Source: Fratercula arctica
Lineage: Eukaryota; Chordata; Aves; Charadriiformes; Alcidae
Direction: 5' to 3'
Assembly: GCA_947846985.1 (NCBI GenBank)
Contig: CANTUZ010000012.1
Coordinates: 25,010,135-25,074,134, forward strand
Length of the DNA: 64,000 nucleotides
The position numbers and the translations under genes are program-made. A model generated the notes under the pieces. That model was not told the DNA's origin, did not search any database, and was given only the letters and a program-made list of their open reading frames with translations. Positions within the stretch are counted from its first letter, which is position 1. Each line of letters begins with the position of its first letter. Positions 13,499-26,179 of this stretch are shown here, piece after piece.

Positions 13499-16400
13499 AT
13501 GACAGGTTCAAATCATTGTCTATGTTACCTTATATGCTGCTTTAGATACTATCCCCCCTTACATGGGATTCGAGATGCCATTATTATATCCTTATATCTA
13601 AGTGCTTCTTGCACTCACTTGAGCAATATGAATGCATTTAAAGACTGCAATCCATAATACAGTTTCCTTTATACTGTATATACACATCACTACAGTCACA
13701 GTGAAAGTATTTCAACAGATACAATATTATCAGATAGCCAAATCATATCCTTGCTGTCCAAAAATTACAGCATGACTCCATACAGCAAAACAGGAACATC
13801 TGGAATTCTGCTCTCATGAGGGCAGCTGGAACTGCACCGCTACATCAGGAAGCTAACCGTGCTCTCCTCAGGGAGGTTTTACAGAAACTCAGGAATTGTT
13901 ATGGAACATACTCAGGGCTTTTCACAGAAAAGTAACAATCATTTTGGTTACTGTAATAATTACTTGTGTACAAGGCATTTATTAGGAAAAAGTTACCTAA
14001 ATGCGTAATATGCTTGTATGACAGAGAAATTGTACGCATTCACTCTATATTTAAAATCCAGTTGAGCATGAAAAATAGTTCCCTTTCACTTCAGAAATTA
14101 TTTTTTAAGTAGAAAAATGGTGTTATACCTAAGACTGATTTTACCAAACCTGCTGCTAAGAAGAGGTTTTTTACTGACTCATGTTTGTTCTGATCTTATT
14201 TAAAGAACAGGTTGGGAAGATGCTAACCATTACTTCTCTCAAATTCTGTTTTGGTTTCATGTTATTCCTCACAGAGGGTTTGTGGCAACAAGTGCAAGAA
14301 AAATTATTCATTTCTCTTTGGCCCAGCTCTGTTATATGACAGGAAAGTGACCACTTGCAACCTCGATCCATAACAGATAAATAAAGCCAGGTGAAATTAA
14401 TTTCTTACCATAACAGCTGTCATGCCCTCTCTAGCTTTTTCCAACACCCATGCACATGCATACCTTTACACATTTTTCTCATTGTGCAGGCAAATCACAG
14501 GACTGTGGCTCACTAAGTATGACATTACTGCTCATTTGGCTTCACAGATTCCCACAGGACTGTAGGCACTACATACTGCTCAAATACTATCTGCCTATTC
14601 TGTGCAAAGTACATGCACTACATACTAGCATCTCCAAATGCTCTTAACTAAATTGTTAGTTAATCCTTGAGCTTTTTGGTTTCTTTGTATTTATTTTTCC
14701 ACTTCTTTCAGCAACTGATTAATTTTTCTGCTGATTGTGCTGTTACAATAGTTTTCAGAGTACAGAAAAGGAGGAGATGCAACATCACTTTAAAGACCAT
14801 AAATCCTTCTTCCACTCAGTCTTTGAAGCAGTGTCAGTAATAATACCACAGTTAAGAGATCAGTACCAGTCCATCTTCATGAAGTATATATTTTCTGATC
14901 TTGAGGGCACAAGTTATGCTGGTAAAGAAATCTGAATTCTGCTTCTGTGCTATTCAAGCTGATAGTTTCAAATCTGTTAATATGGGCAAACATACGAACA
15001 TTTCCAAAGTACTCTATTCAATGCTTTCAATTTCAAAGTTTCTTCTGCTCTTAAAAATCATCTGATACTTATGCCTAATCCCTCTGAGCATTTTGAAGAA
15101 CATTTAGACCAAGTGAGTGAGGCAAGGTGATGCAAATATACTGCAAATTTTTCTAGCATTTCCCCTAAATTTCCTACTAGAACACATTGCAACTTAGATT
15201 GAAGATTATAGCTATAATACTAAAACCCTAGGCTATTCTTTCAAAGTCTGTGACTCCTCACAGGTAACAGCTGCTTACAAATCAAATTGCTAATACAATA
15301 CCCCTAAGCTCTTCCTGACTCTTACTATTTTTACAAACACTTTGACTAACTTGGAGGAGATTCCAGCACAGGTCATTAAGCTCTAGGTAAATTCTATTTT
15401 TATATGGGTATCAAGAACAGGGGAAAGAATTCCTAGCCTGCCAGACCAAGCTTTTGTGACAAAGGCATTAAGAAATAAATCATTATTTTTCAAAAGTCAC
15501 AAGCAGAATTATAAGAATTTTGAAAGTAGACAGTCCCCTTCAACGCTATTTTCAGCACCTGACATACGTAGATTCTACAATTACAGTAGAGGCATTTCCT
15601 GTCATTTTTATCTTGCATGCAAAGACATAATAAAAATTAAAGAAGCAGAAAAGTTTACCCAAAATTCACACTTGTAGGTTGCATATCCGTGTTAAGTAGT
15701 ACATGATAAACCACGAGCTATGCACGCAGACAGACACAAGTCTGTAAAACACTGAATCCAGAAAATTCAGCACAAAAAGTGAGAAAGTGCAGTCACACTA
15801 AGCCAAAGGATTGATTCCTTTGAATTAGCAAGGAAAGAAAGGTACAGTAGGAACTGAAAATAAAAGAAATCTCATTTCTGTTTGCATGATTTCTGTTCCA
15901 CTGTCAAGCAGAAAGAAATTGTAACAAAAGGAGGTATTAGTACCTTGGCAGGACAGTAGAAAGAAGAAACTAGCAACAAACACAAAAAGAAGAAATAAAG
16001 GGAAGCCAGATTTTTTCAATACTTGTACCTCAAGACCCAGAATTTTGATATTTCACTTGTGACACTTCCAAATAATAAGAAAGAAAACAAGGACCTCTAC
16101 AAGACAGAGGCTAGAAGCGGTGCAGTTACCCAACATAAAACCTTGCAGTATCTGTTGCATTTGCTGTTAGAAGCTGAGAAAACTTAACCTTCCAAAATGT
16201 ATAACTTACAGGCATAATTTCTAGCTAAAATTCTTGGACAACCTGGCAAAGAAACTTTATCTAGAGTCACTAAACACTTCTTTGGAGAACCCCCTCTGTC
16301 CCCTGCCAAAACTAAAATGTACTGATTGTATCAGCCACGCATAACTGTTTAAGTGAAATCTTTCTTCACTAATATTCAGAAAGGAATAAACATAGACAAT

Positions 16401-17457
16401 TGCTTTCACTGGGCCAATGTACATTTTTTCATTTTATTGACTGTTCTGATCAAGATTCCTTCCAAAACCAAAGCAGTCATAAGATTTTTTACACATGCTA
16501 GTACTACATTTTGGAGGAACCCAAGTGGTTATATGAACACATAGGATCAGTAGAAAGCCATTTTGATGGTCACACATTTGAAAGACTCTGCTTCAAAGAA
16601 GTAGCTACACATGACAGATATCAGATGAAGATAATTCTCAATAAATAACTTCTGCTAAGGTCCAAAGTTTCCAAATTAATGCAGTAGCTTTATTGTTCTT
16701 TACTGCTCTTTACCTTCAGTATAAAGTAGATCCACGTCATATATATTCTAGCAGAGAAATATGTATTGAATTTTAGGCATGATTTGTTTTTAAGTGAGAA
16801 AAGAAAGGCATACATACATGCACACATTTACCACACTTAGAATGTGAAGCTCGTACTACAAAGGGAAACAGCTTTTCTGAAACCCCTTACCTAACCCTTT
16901 GGCAACTATTACTACTTAGTTTTGATTTATTCACAGAAAAGAAGTTGGATTTAAACTTTGTTAGCACTGCGTGAATATTTTGAAAAAAAGTCAAAACTGG
17001 AAACATCTAGTATATATGTAGTATAGTACCAGACTTCCCTACAATGAACCAGTTTAAAGAAAAAAAAAACCAAACAACTAAGTGCAATTTACAAAGGCTT
17101 CATTCTTTTGTTTGCGTTCTATCAGCATAAAGAAATAATGTAACTATTACTACAGTCTCCTGCTACAAATGGCGGATCGCTTTAAACAAGTTTCATTTAC
17201 ACAGCATTTCTTCTCCTCATTTGAAATACGTGCTCAAAAAAAAGCTTCACAATTAACATACTGTAGACATTTTCCAAGGTTCTCAAAGATCAGGAACTGT
17301 TTCTGGAAAGACTTGCTCCAATTTGGCAAACAATTACAGCATACATTACACTAAGGTGCATTAAAAGTTTGGCTTCTGTGAAGGTACGGAAACATGTGCT
17401 TACCCACAGTTAAGTTCAAAAAGCAAAATAAAGTCAGTTGTAATTTAAAATGTGGGT

Positions 17458-17494
17458 AAAAAAAAAAAAAAAAAAAGAAAAAGAAGAGAGGAGA
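17458..17494. repeat. poly(A) grading into purine-rich tract
   Basis: Nineteen A residues followed by GAAAAAGAAGAGAGGAGAG. A simple-sequence tract with no associated gene. Confidence 0.85.
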
Positions 17495-18705
17495 GCAAGG
17501 GAAAAGACAACAAGTCTAAAAGGCAGAGAACATTACAACAGCCGAGTGGAAACAAATGAGATATTATAACCGGGATGCAGTCACAGGACTATGTGTAACT
17601 CTGTTACAGCTAAACACCAACAGCTTCTGGTAAAATTAGTTCTGTGTGCTACTTTAGTAAAAGTATAAAGAAGCATATTCAAAAGCCAACAAGCACAAAG
17701 ACAACATAGTCATGACTATTCACAATAGTGAATTCTGTGCTGAATGTGTGAACAGGACAAGAGTTCGGCAAAATACAAGCAGCCTCCCTTTGCCTGGGAT
17801 CTTTGTAGTGACACAAGCCAAGCAATCTAAACAGAAAATGTCTGTCCATGCTAGGAGGAGGGGAAGAAATAATGCCCCACAAAAACAGAAACTGCTTTCC
17901 TCATCTAAAAATGGTAACTTTTGACAACACTTGGCACCACAAGTTCAAAGGGCTATTTTATCTGCATTGTAAGTACAGAGTCAGAGATTTTTTACAGTAT
18001 TCCTGTCTCCATGCTATTGCTTTTTGTGCCATTAATGGCATTTAAATTATAGACCTACTGCAGCCATGTAGTCAAAACACCACATCACCCAATGAGACAC
18101 TGTATTATAATGTCAGTGTGTCTGTGTTTTAACTGTTCTTTCATATACTGTACTTCTCGTCAATCACCCTCTTTCTCTGCCAAAGAATAGATACAAGAGA
18201 CGAGTCTATCTTTAGACTCCACTGAAATTTCTACTCAGGCGGCTGCAATACTTCATTCATCACATAGCCAAGACTCCTGTTTACACCAACGAAAATTTTA
18301 GAGCTACAAATAATACAGAGCCAATTAAAAAACATTCATGGAGAATTTAAAATGAAAATATAGGGTATGGTTAGGGAGTCAGATAGTTTGTTTAAAGCAC
18401 ATTATTTCTAACTTGCAAACTAGATCAGGTGGGATTTTTTGTTTCTTCTCTTTTTTAAATATAAGTTATTTTTTTGTTTCCACTTTCAGTAAAATATTCC
18501 AGACGTACTGAAACACTATTTTCCAGAAGCAGGTATTTATTGACCTGTACACATGTACAGTTATTCACAATAACAAATATTGATTAAATAACACTTTGCA
18601 TTTTGAGAGCATCTTAGGAGAGAATAAATGCAAATTTCTAAGCAATTGTGTGACAAAATCTGAGACATTTCTTCTTCTACATTATTTTAACAAAGAAGGT
18701 AAACT

Positions 18706-18732
18706 TGTCATATGAAGTCACTTCATATGACA
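18706..18732. repeat. perfect 13-bp inverted repeat with 1-nt centre
   Basis: TGTCATATGAAGT, a single C, then ACTTCATATGACA. The arms are exact reverse complements and the palindrome does not extend beyond 27 nt. The arms contain CATATG E-box-type hexamers. It could form a cruciform or bind a dimeric factor, but nothing else in the sequence shows a function. Confidence 0.85.
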
Positions 18733-19879
18733 GAGCTAGGTACTGAATCCAGATTTTTGGCTTGCACTTAAAACTTTTTTTCATCTCAAAAGCCCAAAGA
18801 AAGCTGTTTCAGGGTCACAAAAGTGTGTTTTGGGGGTGTCTGCTTCTATAAGCTGGTCTCCTGTTTGTGCTCCACTTAAGATGAAAGGATTTATTTATCT
18901 AAGGAAAAAATTTCAAGATTTCACGGTTTCCTATTTTCTGCAATGCAAAGTACATGCAGTTCATCAGTCTGAAGACTCAGACCCTCAAGTTAGTGCTTCA
19001 AAGTATTCACACTAAGAAAAAAGTTTTACATTATTAAATTAGTCAGCAAATTTTATTCTGTATTGGCTTATTTCTTATTTCTAATGCCATATGCAAAATA
19101 ACAGTGATTTTTTTTATTAAAGGCATAGTCTCAACTCATTAGAGCTAAATATCAAGAATCCATTAACATTTTTGAGCATGTTCTAAACTTGCCAAGATTA
19201 TCTAGCACAACTGAATATATTCAACAGTCCAACTAAACTTTTACAAGTGTTTCCACTGGGTGGGGGTGAGGGGGCTGAGAAAAAACAGCCTACAATTTTG
19301 TTTTGAAATGTTGAAATTATTTTACTTTTTTCCTAAGTGAAAAGAGTATTTTATGTTTTAAGAGTGACCTAGCTTCTTTACTTCTTTTAATTTTCCCCTC
19401 CAATGTAATATCTTTATTTCCCCCCTGCACTCCATTTTAAACATCATCCAAAGATACAATGATTTGGCACTGGATAGCAGAGTATGAAAGCAAAACAAAA
19501 CTCCCCCCTCAGCTATTCACTCCTTCCTTCTCACAGTCAAACAACCACATCAAAAAACCTGCCACACTATAGGTGTTGGAAAAAGTCGTGCACACACACG
19601 AATATCCAAAATATTTGTGGGGTTTTTTTCCTAAAATGTCAATAGTCAAAAAGATATATTTATTATTCCTGGCCTTTAGAACAGAAAGCTCAGAGCAGCC
19701 TGTGGATATAAAAGTTCTTCTCAAATAGCTGACAAAAAAGCCATGTAGAAGTAAGTTTTCTTTAAAGTCTTGAGCTGTCTGAAATATCTTTATCAACAGA
19801 AGTGCATCCGAAGCAGTTCCATCAAGCCTCGTAGATATATACTCACAAATGACTGAACTCAGAGAGACTCCCAAAACAA

Positions 19880-20030
19880 GTGAGATCAGAAGGGACCTCG
19901 GTACCTCACCCAGTACAAAGTTCTGCTCAAATCAGAGCAAAACCTGGAATTACCCTGTGCTGGGTGCCTTGTCCAATCAATTTTTAAATATCACCAAGAA
20001 TGAAGATACCAGCCTCTGCTGACATGTCAG
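19880..20030 (-). mobile_element. diverged CR1 LINE 3' fragment
   Basis: An older CR1 relic with many substitutions. AGATCAGAAGGGACCTC corresponds to the usual tail-proximal AGTTGGAAGGGACCTC. Downstream, GTGCCTTGTCCAATCAATTT, AAATATCACCAAGAATGAAG and ATACCAGCCTCTGCTG follow the family order of the ORF2 end (GGCCTTGTCCAGTCGGGTTT, GAATATCTCCAAGGATGGAG, ACTCCACAACCTCTCTG, from memory). Its divergence suggests it is much older than the copy at 43 kb. Confidence 0.72.
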
Positions 20031-21082
20031 TAAAAGATCTGAGACAAAAACTTTAAACACTTATTTAATAACAACTCTACACATAGGCTTACATCATCAG
20101 CCAATGACTAACGTGGAAGAACATCTACATTTTAGCTATAGAATTTAACTGTTCTTCATGACTTGTGGTCTCCTTAGTACGGAGAAATAGCTGTGGTATG
20201 TCAGATACTACCCCATGGTTACTCTTGGTAAATTATCTCAATTTAATCTAGACCACTACGTAATGGTGTATTAAATGACTTAGTAATGATCACTGAATCT
20301 AGCCACGGATAATCCTTTGAAGATACCTTTAGTTTTTGCATTGTTTTCATTTGACCACGTTCATCAATGCCTTACTAATATTTAGTTTCTTTTAAATTAA
20401 CATCATTCACTTGAACTGTCTCAAAGGCTCTTCAGAAGTTGTTGCAGTCAGCCTGGAGTGGAATCATTCCAAGTATTGATGGTTTGTTCTGATGATTTGA
20501 TCTGAAAATCCTTCTTGCACAGAAGTAACCAGCCTTTCTAAGCATCAGCATAAAAATTCCTATTTAACTTAATTGAGAGAAAAGTAACATTGGGCCCTTC
20601 TGAAAACCTACTCTGAGGACATACCATTTAGCCCAAAGCTACCCCCAGAACAAGTCACTATTTATAAGTGAATATGACAAACCCCCATAAGTATCTATTA
20701 AAAGATACTAGGTTTGATTGCCGATGATCTCTAGTTCTTAGGTAAAGAGTTTGCCTCCTTTAGTTGCTTCAATAAAGATTTTGATCACTGGACTTTAAAT
20801 AAGGATAAAAATACTAGCTATTCTCTTCAGACATCTGCTTGAAAAGATGTGGTATTACATGACAAAGATTTAATTCACGCTTGACCTCTAGCTGGCTGAA
20901 ATTTGTGTTTCAGGTATAAAATGAAAGAACTTACTGGGAAACACTAAAATACCTTCCCCTATTTCCCTGCTCTGAACTGGGAAGTCGGGCCTATTTTTAA
21001 GCTTACCAGTATGTCCCTATTGACATCATCAATAGAAATTAACTGATTATTACAGCAGAATAGGGAAAGAACTTCATTTAAA

Positions 21083-21118
21083 CACAAACAAAAACTAAGT
21101 CACAAACAAAAACTAAGT
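21083..21118. repeat. 18-bp tandem duplication, two units
   Basis: CACAAACAAAAACTAAGT occurs twice head-to-tail with no mismatch, at 21083-21100 and 21101-21118. It is probably a recent replication-slippage event. Confidence 0.9.
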
Positions 21119-22325
21119 CAGAATCAACTTTACCCTCTGTATCCCTCCTTACAAACTGCAAATCTCAAGTTACACTATATATTTCCATGATTGTCAGGGA
21201 TGTTAATGATTAAATACATTCTCTTTTATACCTTGTTATATACTTGTTTTCCTATCTTCTTCCTTTTTAAATCCAGTGAAATATTATTTATTATTCAATT
21301 TAGTGTGTATCAAAATGAAATTGGTATACTACTTTTCCAGTACATGCATTCTTCAATACTTGTATAGAAAGACGCAAAATTAAATGCTTAAGTCAGTATA
21401 TTTTCAAGCAGATATTATTTATGGAGTGCTGATGGAAACAAGCCTTTACAAAAAAACATGCAAAAACATTTTGGTTTGCTTCTCAACAATACAGAAATTT
21501 TTTGCTCTGGGAGGTCCAGAAAATAGACAAAAATATTTCACACTGTGAAAGCCTTTTTCACTCTTTACCATCCAAAAGGTCTATTATGCTTGTGCCTCAA
21601 AGATCCCCCTTTATTCAGATCTGCTTACGTTTACTCATGTTCACAGTGACCAAATTTTGAATTTCCTGAACCTCTATATGTTTATTTGCTTTAACTATTT
21701 CAGACATATTTCCCTGCTTTCTCTAAGTAAACTCCTTGCCTCCTCCTGTTTTTCAACTTGCATGGAAGGGTAGAACAACTGTCTGTAATACCTAATTTGT
21801 ACATTCAAAAATCCAGCCATACATATTTAATAACTGCTTGCACAGGCAAGTAGCAAGCATCTATATTCAGAGACATGTGATGGGACCGAAGGGGACAATG
21901 AGATAGAAACTGCCTGTCCACTCTGGGCTTTTCACTGCTTATCATCACTCAAATGCGTAGGACTCTAGAGAAACTTCTGGCAGGGCTACCGTACTTATGA
22001 TTTTTAAATACTGTTGTAGATTTAATGATACAAAAATTAAACACATTTGAATAAAATCTAAGCTACTACAGTAGAGAGTTTCCATATCAGTTTAATAATT
22101 ACTTTTATAATCAGAAAATTTGCCATAGATACTCTCTAGAGTGAACGTAAATTAACATAATCTGTGAACTATTTTGCTGAGCTCATCCAGAGACCTCTTT
22201 TTAAGCTGCAAATTTTGAGATGCACTTTCAATCTTGTGCCTGACAATTAAACATTTCAGTTTTCATGGGCAAGTACCTAAGTCTGATTTGATGGAAATAT
22301 GGAGAGCAAAACTTCAGGAAGAAAG

Positions 22326-22355
22326 AAACCAAAACCAACCCCAACCCCAAAAAGA
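22326..22355. repeat. short A/C-only tract
   Basis: AAACCAAAACCAACCCC then AACCCCAAAAAG, about 30 bp of A and C only. Confidence 0.7.
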
Positions 22356-23442
22356 TTTCCCAAACCCATAGAAACATCTATGCTAGCATTCTGGATCTGA
22401 AAAAAATGCCTCTATCACCTGATCACATCTCAAGCGAGTATCCGTGACAAGCTTAACAAGAAATGATTTAAACAGTGCACTAAGTTACCTTCAGTTTATA
22501 ATTACCAACTTGTCATAAGCCACAGATACATAACCCCTTGTGATGCAGTATACATTGCCACAGCTCACACCATAAGAATAGCTCCTGAGGCGATTATTTC
22601 CCTTTTTCCCTTCTGCAATGTATTTTTGCAACATATTTTTGAGTTTTTATCATTAGTGTTGAGTTGGAAGCATGCTTCTGCTGTGAACTAGTATTCCCCC
22701 ATAAACTCTTCCTCCTCCATGAAAGGAAAATGCAGGACAGGGCTGCAGTGGTGGGAGAAGAAACAGGGAGGGTGAGGAGGTAAAGTACGCAATCAGAAAC
22801 AGTAGCTCTACCAGACCTCTATTAGGCAGCATCCATCTGAGTCATAACAGCTCTTCAACTGCGCCTCATCATAAACTGTTGCACACCACACCTCTCACAA
22901 GAATAGGCATGTTTTCCATGTTTCCGCACTCTTAGTCTCATTTTACATAAGCAACATTTGTTCTCCTTCATTGTCTCAAATTAACAAATGAAAAAAATCA
23001 AATGAAATTCAGCAATATTCATACTATAACACTTTTTTACAATGAGTTTTTCCAAGCATACCCAAAGGCATCTAGAGAGAGTAACTAGATTATTTTCAAT
23101 TATCTGTTCTTCTGACTAATAAACAAAAAATATCAGCATAAAGTTTCAGTAATAAAGCAGTCTAACAACATACTCAAGCATGTGAACATGGATAAGGAAG
23201 CTCAAAACACACAGCTAACTCCTTTCAAAGTCAACTGAAAAGAAAAATACCTTCTTAAAAAATCCCCATCTAAAAAAGGAAAATCCCCCCTTTTAAGACA
23301 GACTGTAGGTGACGTACTCAGGGTAGAAGAAAACTGCATAGCACTTTTTAAGGTTCAACTTTTCAGATAAGCAGGGATTAGGACTCCCATACACTGAAGG
23401 TGGAACATTACATTTTCAGAATAAAGGTCATCAAAGGTTTGT

Positions 23443-23557
23443 ATTGTTTTGGTGGTGTGTTTTGGGTTTTTTTGTTTTGTTTTGTTTTCGTCTTTTATGG
23501 GTTTTTTTTAGTTGGTTTTTTTGTTTGTTTGTTTGGTTTTGGGTTGGTTTTTTTTTT
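23443..23557. repeat. T/G-only low-complexity tract
   Basis: About 115 bp made almost wholly of T runs with G interruptions (TTTTGGGTTTTTTTG, TTTGTTTGTTTGTTTGG). The 63-codon frame through it (rich in Phe, Val and Gly) is a composition artefact. Confidence 0.88.
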
Positions 23558-24266
23558 CCTCCAAAAAACCCCAGGAGAAATAGTGCCTTGAAGGTTATAG
23601 GTTGCTCCCACTAGTAATTCTCCATATTTCCAGTCTTAAAACAAGAAAACTCTCAGGGCTGTTTCCCATTGTTTTAACTCCAGAAAAGATAAGATATAAT
23701 GAGATATATTGTAAGATATAATGAGCCTTCTGTTTTCATCTGGGCCATCCAACTTCTTGCTGGCAGAGTAATAAATAGAAAAAAACTCTGCAGTTTGGTA
23801 CATATGAATATAATTTTCTTTTATCTTCTTAGGTTTACTTTCAGTGTGGCTTAGCTAAAAACTAATTTGCATACTAAAAATCCTTCTCAGACCCTCAAAT
23901 TCACATGCTAACATTTTCAGCTATCAAGGTCATATGCATAAATACTGGGTTCATACATTAGACTTCTAGAATCAGCAGTTGAAGCTAAACCCTTTTACAG
24001 TCGAAACAGACTTTGTGGCTCTGGTTTACCTGCTAAACCTCTTCCTGGAAAACTATCCAGCTGGAGAAAACACATCCTGTGTACAGATTTCTTGGCTGTG
24101 CCGTGTCACACATCACCCAGGAGCTGTCACTTTAGCAGAAGGAGCAATATCAAGTTAGGCCTAAGAAGAAAGCAGAACATGAAGCAAAGAATATATTAGC
24201 CTCTCAGTTAAGGACAAGCAGAGGCAACCAAACCCCACAATCATTACATCCATTTCTGAATTGGCA

Positions 24267-24301
24267 GGGGGGGGGGTGGGGGGGTGGGGAGGGGAGCGGG
24301 G
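24267..24301 (+). repeat. G-rich tract, strong G-quadruplex potential
   Basis: Ten G, T, seven G, T, four G, A, four G, AGC, four G in 35 bp, followed by further AGGAGGGG-type purine sequence to about 24340. It satisfies the four-run G3+ pattern several times over with 1-3-nt loops. Confidence 0.9.
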
Positions 24302-26133
24302 CAGAAGGAGGGGAGTCAAGGAGTCAAGAGAGGAGGGGAAGCCCCAAAGATAGGTTAGAACAACCAAACGACTGAAGTTATAGAAATAAGTATTGTGGTT
24401 ATTTTCCAAGCATCTATACCCAAAATATCCATAGAGATTTGTATCTAGGCAGCTATGTATATTGCTTAAAGAAGTACGCACATAAGAGGACTCTCAGAAA
24501 TCAGCAGGTTGACAAGCATGCTCCTAAATTAGGTGGGGGAATAGTGAGAGTCACAGGCCTAGAACGGAAGCCTTGAAACTTTAGATTTACAGCAATATGA
24601 CCAGGAACTTTCTCCTGAAGTTTGGCCCTGAAAACACTCCTCTCCCAACCGACAAAGGAGCAGGGACTTTTACTGCCTCCCTCTCAAGGAACAGCTTACC
24701 CACCCAGGGCATTGAAGACATAGATTCAAATTACAGCTTTACCAATGGGATTTTGAAGCCAAATCCCTCCCTCCTACCTATGACCAGATATTCTGATTGA
24801 GAGATGCTCTCAAATGCCTCCTCAATAAGCTTTCCCAATTTGCAAAGAACAATTAAATATTCAGTTGGCAATAGGCAATATGCTTAGCTACAAGCTTGGT
24901 AGTTGAGACACCAGCTTCCCTTGTCTTTAAGATTTGCTCCAATGACTGCTCACAAGAGCAGAAAGCACAGGGAAAGGGAACCGCATGTCCTTCAGCCTGT
25001 TGTGCAAGACATGCCCAAGTGAGGCCAGCAGGCCACGTCTGCAGAGCGGGGCTCAGCACCAACCTGGCCTAAGCAACAAGGAATTCATCTGGCAGCTATT
25101 TTGGTGGCCAGGGGCTTTGGGCACCTCCTCCTTAGTGAGACAAGCACATAATAGGGTGTTTTGAGAATTCAGATTTTGAATTTAGGTACTATATGCTAGT
25201 TAAGAACCTATGCCAGCTGTGGAACACATTTAAGCAGCTTGATAGGGTTGACACTAGGGCAATTTTGTAATGATTGTTTTAAATGCTTACTAAAAATTAT
25301 TTGCATATTGTGTGATTGGAAAGTCCATTCTATTCCTTCTTATACAGTCAAATGGCTCTCAGTATTTTTGGGAAGGTTCCTGGATTCTATAAAAACTGGA
25401 AATGCCATGAAGACGTATTTATGATTGTGAAAAGATTTTGTTTGCACATTTGCTTCAGCATTACTTTTTCTGATTAATACTACATTATTTTAATTTTCAG
25501 TACGCCAACTCTGTACAGACATCACCTAGGTGGTGAAAGCTGGGGGCAGCTGAACTGCTTTATGGGTACTCTGCTGGTTGGCGATCTGTGCACGTGCAAG
25601 GCAGTTTGATGTTGATATTTAGACCCGATTGGCAGCAAAATACTTTGTTTAAAATAGAAGAATTTCTAAATTCACTAAACTCAAGTCTTGGCAAGTGAAG
25701 AACTGAATGACAAATATGACAGTAGCGGAGCATAAAGGCATTCCATGGAATATAAGACACCAAAAGGAAACAAAATGGGACCTTGCTACCATTTGAGACC
25801 AGAGACCAGTTTAACCATGCAGGATGGCAAGACATTTGTTACATAACAGCAACTTCAGATGGCATTTTTAAATCCTGCCATCTTTCCACTGAAGAACAGA
25901 AGATTAGACTTCTACAGACTCTGAGAGACAGGGAGCGGAGCCAGCAGCAATATTTAGCACAGAGTGACTGATTTCTGGCACCATCTAGCTTCCCTGCATC
26001 AGGAATCTGGCAGCCTGGTAGGTGCTTTTAAAAGACGCTGATTGAATAGTTGATACTGGTGCTATACAAAGGCTCAAAACATCACAAGAAAGAATGAGAA
26101 CGAGTAGGTTCTAAGCCCCAAAATTGCATTAAT

Positions 26134-26135
<2 letters not shown>

Positions 26136-26174
<39 letters not shown>
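26136..26174. repeat. poly(T) run, 39 bp
   Basis: Thirty-nine uninterrupted T residues, the longest mononucleotide run in the window. No retroposed body is recognised on either side. Confidence 0.92.

Positions 26175-26179
<5 letters not shown>

Larger units (their letters stand above)
13499..19879. other. intron-like or intergenic DNA without recognisable genes
   Basis: AT-rich unique DNA containing the poly(A)/purine tract at 17.46 kb and the palindrome at 18.7 kb. No frame longer than about 75 codons was found outside CR1, except one of 121 codons at 19509-19874 (-). That one shows no recognisable motif. Confidence 0.6.
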
